This document shows positions 53,663 through 61,198 of a stretch of 64,000 bases of DNA, in pieces. Every line of letters starts with the position of its first letter. The first letter of the stretch is position 1. A program made the translations under genes and the position numbers. The stretch covers positions 124,001-188,000 of the forward strand of contig NZ_CP034444.1 of the NCBI RefSeq assembly GCF_003952385.1, in the 5' to 3' direction. The notes under the pieces are model-generated. The model was not told the origin of the DNA, did no database searches, and saw nothing but the letters and a program-made list of their open reading frames with translations. The DNA is from Mesorhizobium sp. M1D.F.Ca.ET.043.01.1.1. Its GTDB lineage: Bacteria > Pseudomonadota > Alphaproteobacteria > Rhizobiales > Rhizobiaceae.

Positions 53663-54583
53663 TCAATACTTCTCCGGCACGTAGAGTTCGCGCGGCAGCA
53701 CCTGGCGCTCGTATTGCGGGTTGAAGACGCGCTCGGGCAGCGTGATCTCCTCGTGCGGCACGTCCTCGTAAGGCAGTTGCTGCAAGAGATGGTCGATGCA
53801 GTTCAGCCGGGCGCGCTTCTTATCGTTGCCCTCGACGATGAACCAGGGGGCTTCCTTGATGTTGGTGCGGGCGAAGGTCTCCTCCTTGGCCTTGGTGTAC
53901 TGCTCCCAGCGCACGCGCGACTGCAGGTCCATCGGCGAGAGCTTCCACTGCTTCATCGGATCGTGGATGCGCATCAGGAAGCGCATCTGCTGCTCCTCGT
54001 CGGTGATCGAGAACCAGTATTTGACCAGTGTGATGCCGGAACGGACCAGCATGCGCTCGAATTCCGGCACGTCGTGGAAGAACTCCTCGACCTGATGCTG
54101 GTCGGCGAAGCCCATGACGCGCTCGACGCCGGAGCGGTTGTACCAGGAACGGTCGAACAGCACGATCTCGCCGCCAGCGGGGAGATGCGGCACGTAGCGC
54201 TGGAAATACCATTGCGACTTCTCGCGCTCGGTCGGCGCCGGCAAGGCCACGACACGGGCGATGCGCGGGTTGAGCCGCTGGGTGATGCGCTTGATGACGC
54301 CACCCTTGCCGGCGGAGTCGCGGCCCTCGAAGATCACCACCAGCTTCTTCTTGTGGTAGGCGACCCAGGACTGCAGCTTGATCAGTTCCGACTGCAGCCT
54401 GAGCAGCTCGCGGAAATAGGTCATCCGCTCCATGGAGGGCGGATGCGACTTCTTATAGATCTTGGCGATCTCGAGCGAGAGCGCAGGTTCGGAAAGCTCG
54501 AGCTCATAATCTTCGTCGAGCGTGTCCTCGAGTTCGGCTTCGAGCCAGTCCTTCGCCCCGGAATTTGTTTTGAGTTCGTTCAT
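53663..54583 (-). CDS. ppk2: Polyphosphate kinase 2
   Basis: A 306-residue PPK2-family enzyme that moves phosphate between polyphosphate and nucleoside phosphates. Walker A is FEGRDSAGKGG (about 85-95), Walker B is VLFDRSWYNRSGVERVMGF, and the lid region follows with DPMKQWKLSPMDLQSRVRWE. The acidic N-terminal extension of about 50 residues is family-like. ATG 54583 has GGAG upstream. Together with the H+-PPase in this window it shows phosphate-energy metabolism, but the two are not in one operon. Confidence 0.93.
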   Translation of the reverse strand: MNELKTNSGAKDWLEAELEDTLDEDYELELSEPALSLEIAKIYKKSHPPSMERMTYFRELLRLQSELIKLQSWVAYHKKKLVVIFEGRDSAGKGGVIKRITQRLNPRIARVVALPAPTEREKSQWYFQRYVPHLPAGGEIVLFDRSWYNRSGVERVMGFADQHQVEEFFHDVPEFERMLVRSGITLVKYWFSITDEEQQMRFLMRIHDPMKQWKLSPMDLQSRVRWEQYTKAKEETFARTNIKEAPWFIVEGNDKKRARLNCIDHLLQQLPYEDVPHEEITLPERVFNPQYERQVLPRELYVPEKY

Positions 54584-54840
54584 CACATTGCTCCGCCTGC
54601 CTGTTAGCCGCCTTCGCTTCGGGTGCGCTCCAGCATGGCCGGACATGCAACTCCGTAAGCCGACTGAGATACAGACCCGCAATGACGGTTTTATTGCAAG
54701 GGCTGGCCTATTCGATATCTGACCGGCCCGTATCGATGGCGGGGCGACAAGCCGCTCGAATTGTCCTACAAAATGCCCTCGCCTCTTTCCGGCGCACAGC
54801 CACGGCGCGCCTCTTCAAACAAAATCGCGAGGACCCCGAC

Positions 54841-55884
54841 ATGGAATACCGCACCCTTGGCCGTTCCGGCCTGAAGGTTTCGACATTGACGCTCGGCACG
54901 ATGACCTTCGGCGGCACGGGCCCGTTCGCCGCCGTCGGCAATTCCGACCTGTCGGAGGCCAGGCGCATCATCGATACCTGCATCGACGCCGGCATCAACC
55001 TCATCGACACCGCAAACGTCTATTCGAACGGCCTGTCGGAGGAGATCGTCGGCGAGGCGCTCGGCGGCAAGCGTAAGAACGATGTGTTGATCGCCTCCAA
55101 GGCGCGCATGCGGATCGGCAGCGGCCCCAACGACGAAGGCCTGTCGCGCCATCATCTGATCCGCGAATGCGAGCGGAGCCTGAAGCGGCTGAAGACCGAT
55201 GTCATCGACATCTATTTCCTGCACGAATGGGATGGCGTCACACCGCTGGAGGAGACGATCGCCGCGCTCGACACTTTGGTCGGCCAGGGCAAGGTCCGCT
55301 ATGTCGGCTGCTCCAACTATTCGGGCTGGCAGGTGATGAAGGCGCTCTCGATCGCCGACAGCCACCATCAGCCGCGCTTCGTCACCCAGCAGATCCACTA
55401 CACGCTGGAAGCGCGCGAGGCCGAGTACGAGTTGCTGCCGATCTCGGTCGACCAGGGCCTTGGCGTGCTGGTGTGGAGCCCGTTGGCGGGCGGCCTGCTT
55501 TCCGGCAAATACCGCCGCGACAGCCCGACGGCGCGCCAGCTTGCCGGCTGGTCCGAGCCGCCGATCCGCGACGAGGACAGGCTGTGGCGGATCGTCGACC
55601 TGCTGGACGAGATCGGCAAGGCTCGCGGCGTTTCGGCGGCGCAGGTGGCGTTGGCCTGGCTGCTCGGCCGCCCAGCCGTTTCCTCGCTGGTGATCGGCGC
55701 CCGCAACGAAGCCCAGCTCAAGGACAATCTTGCCGCGGCGAGCCTGACGCTGTCGCTTGACGAACGCCTTCGCCTCGACGCCGTCAGCCGGCCGCCGGTG
55801 CTTTACCCATACTGGCACCAGCAGTTCACCGCCAGGGACCGCTTCGGCCCGGCCGATCTGGTGCTCGACCGCAGCGATATCTGA
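54841..55884 (+). CDS. Aldo/keto reductase
   Basis: A 347-residue NADPH-dependent oxidoreductase with a TIM barrel. The catalytic residues lie in DTANVYSNGLSEEIVG (Asp, Tyr), LIASKARM (Lys) and IYFLHEWDG (His). The C-terminal cofactor site reads VSSLVIGARNEAQLKDNLAA. ATG 54841 (MEYRTLGRSGLKVSTLTLGT) is the family's usual start. Upstream in-frame residues look like leader noise. It is divergent from ppk2. Its natural substrate is unknown. Confidence 0.92.
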   Translation: MEYRTLGRSGLKVSTLTLGTMTFGGTGPFAAVGNSDLSEARRIIDTCIDAGINLIDTANVYSNGLSEEIVGEALGGKRKNDVLIASKARMRIGSGPNDEGLSRHHLIRECERSLKRLKTDVIDIYFLHEWDGVTPLEETIAALDTLVGQGKVRYVGCSNYSGWQVMKALSIADSHHQPRFVTQQIHYTLEAREAEYELLPISVDQGLGVLVWSPLAGGLLSGKYRRDSPTARQLAGWSEPPIRDEDRLWRIVDLLDEIGKARGVSAAQVALAWLLGRPAVSSLVIGARNEAQLKDNLAAASLTLSLDERLRLDAVSRPPVLYPYWHQQFTARDRFGPADLVLDRSDI

Positions 55885-55910
55885 GCGATTGCGCAACCTC
55901 CCACGCCCCA

Positions 55911-56009
55911 GAGCGGTTCAGCATTTGATAGGATCGCTGATCCGCTCTAGCTGTTTGTTTTCGCAATTCCGGACGGAAACCGCCACGCACTTTCCTGGAA
56001 TTGCCCTAA
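55911..56009. repeat. Rhizobial intergenic palindromic element, copy 3 (composite)
   Basis: The left part is an inverted repeat GAGCGG (55911-55916)/CCGCTC (55942-55947). The right part is the CGCAATTCCGGACGGAAA...TTCCTGGAATTGC element also seen at 4.8 and 35.1 kb. It lies between the convergent aldo/keto reductase and GT90 genes. Confidence 0.75.
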
Positions 56010-56019
56010 AAGGCGCGGG

Positions 56020-56991
56020 TCAGCCCGCGATAAAACGCCAGACTTCCGGGTCTGCTTCGATCTGGCCGCTCAGCACGAAATACTTGTAGAGGACGAGCAG
56101 CGAGACCGCCCGTTCGTCCCTTTCGTTGCTGAATCGGCGGCAATATGCGTTGGCCGCCGTCGTAATGCGTTGGGCTTCTGCCGGATGCTTCTCGAAATAG
56201 GCGATCTTGTCGGCGACATCCGAAAAATCCGGCGCCAGCGGCACGTAATGGACATTGGCTTCGAGCTCGGCTTCGGCAAACCAGGTTTCGTAGGTCGGAG
56301 GCGGCATCAGGCAGAGCGAATTCGAGCTCATGATCCATTTCAGGTTCGTCGCCACGTCGTTGCCTTCGAGCGAGACGATGTAGCGGAACTGCCGCTGCTG
56401 CGGGATCGTGAGATACGGCTTGCGGTAGTCCTCCGGCGCGCTCGGCTTGGGCGAGCCCGCATCGCACAATGGCACGTCGCGCACGGCATCGACGAACCGC
56501 TTGCGGATCGGATTATTGAAATCGCCGCGCCAGACCGCCATCGGGCGCTTGTCGGCGAAGGACAGATTGTCCCTTGGCATGTTGAAATGGCGGAACTTGT
56601 CGAGCTTCATGATCACGGCGTTGCCGTTGCCGTCGCGGATCGGCCGGTCCTTGACGATTGCCGGTATCGCGGGCACGTCGACGACATCGCCGAATTCGAG
56701 ATCGATGAGCAGGTCGCGATCGAAGTAGCGGGCAAACTCCTTCAGGTCGTAATAGTACATGCTGCCGAACTTGGGTATTTGTCCGGCCGGGACGGCAGCC
56801 GGGCTCGGCACGAAGCTATGGTCAAGCCTGTTGTAGTAGTTGACGCGGTCGCGGACCGTTTTGCTGGAGAGCTTCGCCTGCTGCAGCCGGCCGGCCAGGC
56901 GCTGGCGAAAGAGAGCCTGCGGCAGCACATCGCGCGTGATGTTGCGAACGAAATAAAATACCCGCGCTGCGGTGCGTAAGGGCGAGGCCAT
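56020..56991 (-). CDS. Glycosyltransferase family 90 / CAP10-like protein
   Basis: A 323-residue protein of the CAP10/GT90 type, LPS- or capsule-modifying xylosyl/glucosyltransferase-like in annotated relatives. Visible motifs are RPMAVWRGDFNNPIRKRFVD, QQRQFRYIVSLEGNDVATNL, KWIMSSNSLCLMPPPTYETW, and HYVPLAPDFSDVADKI. No signal peptide or membrane segment is clear, so it likely acts in the cytosol. It is about 40 kb from the main polysaccharide locus. Donor and acceptor are unknown. Confidence 0.85.
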   Translation of the reverse strand: MASPLRTAARVFYFVRNITRDVLPQALFRQRLAGRLQQAKLSSKTVRDRVNYYNRLDHSFVPSPAAVPAGQIPKFGSMYYYDLKEFARYFDRDLLIDLEFGDVVDVPAIPAIVKDRPIRDGNGNAVIMKLDKFRHFNMPRDNLSFADKRPMAVWRGDFNNPIRKRFVDAVRDVPLCDAGSPKPSAPEDYRKPYLTIPQQRQFRYIVSLEGNDVATNLKWIMSSNSLCLMPPPTYETWFAEAELEANVHYVPLAPDFSDVADKIAYFEKHPAEAQRITTAANAYCRRFSNERDERAVSLLVLYKYFVLSGQIEADPEVWRFIAG

Positions 56992-57111
56992 GCGTCCGTC
57001 GTTTCAAAGATGTGCCGTCGCGCCTCCTACAGCATTGTGCCGAACATCTTGCAAGCCCACGCAGCCCGATGGACTTGTGAGATTCCTAATATTCGGCGAT
57101 ACGGCACGAGA

Positions 57112-57828
57112 TCAGGCAGCGACGACGGCGAAGCCCCTGGCCCGCAGGCCGCGCCGGTCGTCATGCAGCGACGTCACCAGCCGGTCGCGGCTGCCCGCGA
57201 TATGCACCGAGAGCAACAGCGCCGCGTCCTCGCCATCACCGGCCCGCACAGCTGCCAGGATGGCATGGTGCTCGGCCCAGGCACGGCCAAGGGCTTTCTC
57301 GTCGCGCACTTCCAGCCAACGGGCGCGAGACAGCCTGGTCATCGCGTCGCGCACGGCCCGCAACAGGAATTCATTGCCGGAAAGCCTGGCCAGCTCGATG
57401 TGAAAATCCATGCCGACACGGTGCCATTCCTCGCGCGGCGTGTCGGCGTCGCAGGAATCGAGCATCGCTGCGATCACCTCGACCCCGCTGCGATCATCGA
57501 GGGAGGCCGTCAACCGCACCGCCGCCACTTCGACCGCCTCGCGATAGACGGCGATCTGGCCAAGCTCGGCAAGATTGATCGGCGCCACCGTCCAACCCCG
57601 GCCATCGCGGCCGATCAGCCCCTCGGTCTCGAGACGCAGCAGAGCCGCCCTGACCGGGGTGCGCGAGGCGCCGAAGCGACTTTCGATCCAACGCTCGGTC
57701 AGCCGCTCGCCTGGGCCGATCTCGAGGCCGAGGATCATCTCGCGAAGCTGCCTTTCGACATTCTGCATCTGCGACATTGGCGTTCCGCTTTTCGGCGCCG
57801 CATTGACAGCGGCTGGGTTGAGGTTCAT
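57112..57828 (-). CDS. GntR-family regulator (FadR/FCD subfamily)
   Basis: A 238-residue repressor-type protein. The winged helix spans about 21-85 (NVERQLREMILGLEIGPGER, WIESRFGASRTPVRAALLRL, ETEGLIGRDGRGWTV). The C-terminal FCD helical domain holds the expected metal/effector residues in the DFHIELARLSGN and AEHHAILAAVRAGD segments. ATG 57828 is the likely start, though a start at Met18 is possible. It is divergent from an MFS gene, with an operator-like palindrome between them, so the MFS gene is probably its target. Confidence 0.9.
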   Translation of the reverse strand: MNLNPAAVNAAPKSGTPMSQMQNVERQLREMILGLEIGPGERLTERWIESRFGASRTPVRAALLRLETEGLIGRDGRGWTVAPINLAELGQIAVYREAVEVAAVRLTASLDDRSGVEVIAAMLDSCDADTPREEWHRVGMDFHIELARLSGNEFLLRAVRDAMTRLSRARWLEVRDEKALGRAWAEHHAILAAVRAGDGEDAALLLSVHIAGSRDRLVTSLHDDRRGLRARGFAVVAA

Positions 57829-57831
57829 GAC

Positions 57832-57863
57832 GGATACCGACCTGGTATCCCAAAACGGTATCC
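57832..57863. promoter_or_regulatory. GGATACC-N5-GGTATCC operator plus a third half-site
   Basis: A perfect inverted repeat at 57832-57838 and 57844-57850, with another GGTATCC at 57857-57863, 13 bp from the second. It fills the 59-bp gap between the divergent GntR and MFS genes, a standard place for a GntR-family operator controlling both. Confidence 0.7.
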
Positions 57864-57887
57864 GGAACAATCCCGGGCAGGCATGAC

Positions 57888-59135
57888 ATGGCGGACGACA
57901 CTTCGGAACAGAGCGGCTACAACGTCCATTGGCGGCGCAATCTCGCCGTCTGCTTCGCCGGCTCGTTCAGCACGCTGATCGCCATGACGCTGCTGTTGCC
58001 CTTCCTGCCGCTTTATGTCGAGCAGTTGGGAGCCGTGGGGCATGCCGCGATCGTGCAGTGGTCGGGCATTGCCTATGGCGCCACCTTCTTCGCGGCGGCA
58101 CTGGTCGCGCCGCTTTGGGGGCGGCTCGGCGACCGCTACGGCCGCAAGCTGATGCTGGTGCGCGCTTCGTTCGGCATGGCGATCTGCATGTCGCTGACCG
58201 GCATGGTGGAAAGCGTGTGGCAATTGGTGCTGCTTCGCCTGCTGATCGGCTTTGCCGGCGGCTACTCCTCGGGTTCGACGATATTGGTGGCGATGCAGAC
58301 GCCCAAGGACCGCTCCGGGTGGGCGCTCGGCGTGCTGGCGGCCGGCATCACGGCGGGCTCTCTGGTCGGCCCGCTGCTCGGCGGTCTGCTGCCGCCCGTG
58401 ATCGGCATCCGCGCCACCTTCCTGCTCTCGGGCGGCGTCATCTTCCTGGCCTTCCTGGCCACGACCTTCCTGATCAAGGAAAACCCGCCGGCGCCCAAAC
58501 CTGTCTCGGCGGCAAAGCCGAAGAGCGGCTGGTCGCAGATCCCCGACAAGCGCCCGGTGGTCGCGATGCTGACGACCGGCATGCTGCTCGCCTTCGCCAC
58601 AATGTCGATCGAGCCGATCATCACCGTCTATGTGCAGCAGCTTGTCGAGGACCAGAGCAAGGTGACGATGGTCGCGGGCGTGGTGATGTCGGCGGCAGCA
58701 CTCGGCACAATCCTGTCCTCCTCGTGGCTGGGCAAGCTCGCCGACCGCGTCGGCCATTGGAATGTCGTCGTCGGCGCTCTCGCGGTCTCGGCGCTGCTGC
58801 TCATCCCGCAGGCTTTCGTCAGCGACGGCTGGCAGCTCATCGGTCTGCGTTTCCTGATGGGCCTGGCGCTGGGCGGCCTGCTGCCCTGCATCACCAGCGT
58901 CATCCGCCACAACATCCCGGACGGCGTCGGCGGCAATGTGCTCGGTCTGTCGATCTCCGCGCAATATGTCGGCCAGGTCGCTGGACCGCTCGCCGGCGGC
59001 TTCGTCGGCGGCCATTTCGGAATGCGGGCGGTGTTTCTGGGCACCTGCGTGCTGATGGCGCTGGGTGCGGCCTATAACTGGATTGTCCAGTCGCGGCGGG
59101 CGCGGCATATGCTGCTGGAAGCCGGCGAATCCTGA
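57888..59135 (+). CDS. MFS drug/metabolite transporter
   Basis: A 415-residue major facilitator with twelve predicted helices. The motif WGRLGDRYGRKLMLVRA after helix 2 is a classical motif A, and GLGFxGG-like motif C features appear as ITAGSLVGPLLGGLLPP in helix 5, suggesting an antiporter of the DHA type. The second half repeats motif A as GKLADRVGHWNVV. It is divergent from the GntR gene and probably repressed by it. The exported compound is unknown. Confidence 0.9.
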   Translation: MADDTSEQSGYNVHWRRNLAVCFAGSFSTLIAMTLLLPFLPLYVEQLGAVGHAAIVQWSGIAYGATFFAAALVAPLWGRLGDRYGRKLMLVRASFGMAICMSLTGMVESVWQLVLLRLLIGFAGGYSSGSTILVAMQTPKDRSGWALGVLAAGITAGSLVGPLLGGLLPPVIGIRATFLLSGGVIFLAFLATTFLIKENPPAPKPVSAAKPKSGWSQIPDKRPVVAMLTTGMLLAFATMSIEPIITVYVQQLVEDQSKVTMVAGVVMSAAALGTILSSSWLGKLADRVGHWNVVVGALAVSALLLIPQAFVSDGWQLIGLRFLMGLALGGLLPCITSVIRHNIPDGVGGNVLGLSISAQYVGQVAGPLAGGFVGGHFGMRAVFLGTCVLMALGAAYNWIVQSRRARHMLLEAGES

Positions 59136-59165
59136 TCGGCGCCCACCCGAAGACGGAGCATCAAA

Positions 59166-59552
59166 ATGAGCCTTGCCGGGCAGTCCTCAAATGGCGGCAG
59201 CCGTATCCTCGTGCTGGCGGGCGGCCTCGTCGGCGCCGCTGGCGTGGCGCTTTCGGCCGCCGCCGCGCATCGCGGCGGCGCCTTCACCGGCACGGCGGCG
59301 TCTTTCCTGTTGATGCATGCGCCGGTCTTCCTCGCCATCGGCCTTATCGGCGGCAACCGGTGTCTCAGGATCGCAAGCCTGCTGCTGCTCGTCGGCCTGT
59401 TGCTGTTCTCGAGCGATCTTCTGGCCCGGGATTTTCTCGGCTCGCGACTGTTTCCGATGTCGGCGCCGATCGGCGGCACCCTGCTTATCGCCGGCTGGCT
59501 GGCGATCGCGGTCTCGGCATTGTGGCGCCTGCGCCCTCAGATCGGTTCATAG
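59166..59552 (+). CDS. DUF423 small membrane protein
   Basis: A 128-residue protein with four helices and the DUF423 pattern: ILVLAGGLVGAAGVALSAAA, AHRGGAFTGTAASFLLMHAP, LFSSDLLARDFLGSRLFPM, then APIGGTLLIAGWLAIAVSAL. Its function is unknown. It lies 30 bp after the MFS gene with a GGAG upstream of its ATG, so it may be in the same operon. Confidence 0.85.
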   Translation: MSLAGQSSNGGSRILVLAGGLVGAAGVALSAAAAHRGGAFTGTAASFLLMHAPVFLAIGLIGGNRCLRIASLLLLVGLLLFSSDLLARDFLGSRLFPMSAPIGGTLLIAGWLAIAVSALWRLRPQIGS

Positions 59553-59585
59553 CGACAAGGTCCGGCGAACGGAAGCGCGCCGGTG

Positions 59586-59723
59586 TCACCGGCGCTTCTG
59601 AAAAAGGTTGCGCCTGCGCGTCGCCGGCTTCGCCGCGCGCTGCCGCTCCGGCCGGTCGGTCGCCGGCGAGATGCCCCAATAGTTGCGATAGATGTCCTGG
59701 AAAAGGTGGCTGATCGGATGCAT
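59586..59723 (-). CDS. Microprotein MHPI, copy 1 (45 aa)
   Basis: A 45-residue basic protein, MHPISHLFQDIYRNYWGISP followed by an Arg/Lys-rich tail ending FQKRR. It is paralogous to the gene at 59794-59937: both start MHPI and share LF.D.YRN.WGI. GGAG lies eight bases upstream of the ATG. The palindrome TTGAATCGATCCAA sits 30-43 bp upstream of the start. The conserved N-terminus and divergent basic tail support a real gene. No family is recognised. It is convergent with DUF423. Confidence 0.7.
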   Translation of the reverse strand: MHPISHLFQDIYRNYWGISPATDRPERQRAAKPATRRRNLFQKRR

Positions 59724-59739
59724 GACGGATCTCCATTTA

Positions 59740-59766
59740 CTGGATCGATTTATTGAATCGATCCAA
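59740..59766. promoter_or_regulatory. LacI-type operator upstream of microprotein copy 1
   Basis: A full site, TTGAATCGATCCAA (59753-59766), with a weaker adjoining copy at 59740-59753 (11 of 14 matches in the reverse sense). The same motif precedes microprotein copy 2 and the lacI-family gene. Confidence 0.75.
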
Positions 59767-59793
59767 TCGATCGACGCAAAAAAGACTGGCTGC

Positions 59794-59937
59794 TCAGGCG
59801 CGCTTGCGCTCCACGACGAAGTGCGGCTCACGCTTCCACGCGCTTGCCTTGCCACGGCGCCGTTCACTCAGCGCGCCCGAGGCAATGCCCCAATCGTTGC
59901 GATAGACGTCCTCGAACAGACAGTTGATCGGATGCAT
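59794..59937 (-). CDS. Microprotein MHPI, copy 2 (47 aa)
   Basis: A 47-residue basic protein, MHPINCLFEDVYRNDWGIAS followed by GALSERRRGKASAWKRE and a short tail. AGAAGGAGGG five bases before the ATG is a strong ribosome-binding site. TTGGATCGATTCAA is centred about 50 bp upstream of the start. Together with copy 1 it looks like a tandem duplication in which the promoter and operator were duplicated too. It is divergent from the LacI-family gene. Function unknown. Confidence 0.72.
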   Translation of the reverse strand: MHPINCLFEDVYRNDWGIASGALSERRRGKASAWKREPHFVVERKRA

Positions 59938-59980
59938 GGCACCCTCCTTCTGCATTTTTGCTCCAACCCGTTCAAAGTGA

Positions 59981-60042
59981 TTGGATCGATTCAATCATAT
60001 GCATCACGCCGCCGAAGTCAAGCAAAATTTGAATCGATCCAA
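59981..60042. promoter_or_regulatory. Paired LacI-type operators between microprotein copy 2 and the regulator gene
   Basis: TTGGATCGATTCAA at 59981-59994 and its exact reverse complement TTGAATCGATCCAA at 60029-60042, 48 bp centre to centre. Each lies in front of one of the two divergent genes. The motif TTGRATCGATYCAA has the CG-centred symmetry expected for a LacI-family dimer. Confidence 0.8.
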
Positions 60043-60112
60043 GAAAAATGTTAGATGACCGGCAACCATTACGCGGTCATGTTCGTCCCGTGACCGGATT
60101 CGGAGGAACGAC

Positions 60113-61192
60113 ATGACATCACCCGTCGAAGGCCAGGCACGACCCGTCCGGCTGGCCGACATCGCCAAGGCCGCCGGCGTCTCGCACGGCACGGCCTCCA
60201 ATGTCTTCAGCCGCCCCGAGATCGTGCGCGCCGAGGTGCGCGAAAGGGTCAAGGCGGTGGCGGAGGCGATGGGTTATGCCGGCCCCGATCCCAAGGGGCG
60301 CCTGCTCCGCGCTGGCAAGGTCAACGCCATCGGCGTCGGCACGACCGAGCCTCTCTCCTATTTCTTCGAGGATCCCTTCGCCCGCGTCATGATGGCCGGC
60401 ATCTCCGAAGCCTGCGACGCCACCGGCGCCGGCATCGCCCTGGTCTCGGCCGCCAACCAGGAAAAGCTCGCCTGGAACATCCAGAGCGCGCTCGTCGATG
60501 GCTTCATCCTGTTCTGTATCGAAGGCGGCTCGCGCCTGGTCGACCTGACGCGCGAGCGCAGGCTGCCCTTCGTGGCGCTGGAGCTCGGCTTTCATGATGA
60601 GACCATTTCGGCGATCGGCGTCGACAATGTCGCCGGCGGCCGGCTCGCCGCGCGCCATCTCGCCGAGCTCGGCCATCGTCGCTTCGCGGTTCTGTCGCTG
60701 ACCCTCGGCGAGGACCGCACCGGCTTCGTTACGCCGGAAATGGTCCGCTCAGCGGTCTATACGGGAACACGCGATCGCCTCGCCGGCTATTTCGAGGAGT
60801 TGTCCCGCTTCGGCGTCGACACGACAAAGATCCCGATCTTCGAAACCGAAAACGAGGAAAAGAGCACCAGGGCTGGCCTCGAAGCGATCTTTTTCGGCGG
60901 CGAGCGGCCGACCGCCATCCTGGCGATGTCGGACAGGATGGCCCTGATCGCCATCGAATGGCTGACCGCGCGAGGCCTCAAAGTGCCGGAGGACGTCTCC
61001 ATCGTCGGCTTCGACGGCGTGCCGGACGCCGCTCTCTGCGAACCGCCGCTGACCACTATCGCCCAGCCGATCACCGAGATCGGCCGGCGGGCGGCGCGCA
61101 TGATCCTCGACTTCGACGGCACGGTGCGGCGCGAGACGATGGGCGTCGAGCTCATCGTCAGGGCCTCGACCGGCCCAGCGCCGAACGCCTGA
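60113..61192 (+). CDS. LacI-family transcriptional regulator
   Basis: A 359-residue regulator. The HTH and hinge are VRLADIAKAAGVSHGTASNV, FSRPEIVRAEVRERV and AVAEAMGYAG. A type I periplasmic-binding-like sensor domain follows with GVDNVAGGRLAARHLAELGH, DRMALIAIEW and SIVGFDGVPDAALCEPPLTT. GGAGG precedes the ATG at 60113. The inducer is unknown. Operator copies upstream of it and of both microprotein genes suggest autoregulation and control of those genes. It is convergent with opgC. Confidence 0.93.
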   Translation: MTSPVEGQARPVRLADIAKAAGVSHGTASNVFSRPEIVRAEVRERVKAVAEAMGYAGPDPKGRLLRAGKVNAIGVGTTEPLSYFFEDPFARVMMAGISEACDATGAGIALVSAANQEKLAWNIQSALVDGFILFCIEGGSRLVDLTRERRLPFVALELGFHDETISAIGVDNVAGGRLAARHLAELGHRRFAVLSLTLGEDRTGFVTPEMVRSAVYTGTRDRLAGYFEELSRFGVDTTKIPIFETENEEKSTRAGLEAIFFGGERPTAILAMSDRMALIAIEWLTARGLKVPEDVSIVGFDGVPDAALCEPPLTTIAQPITEIGRRAARMILDFDGTVRRETMGVELIVRASTGPAPNA

Positions 61193-61198
61193 GCGGAA

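Noticed and set aside
57825..59108. 427-codon minus-strand frame opposite the MFS transporter
   Set aside because: The composition is His/Arg/Gln/Asp-rich without motifs. The plus strand has twelve hydrophobic helices and MFS motif A.
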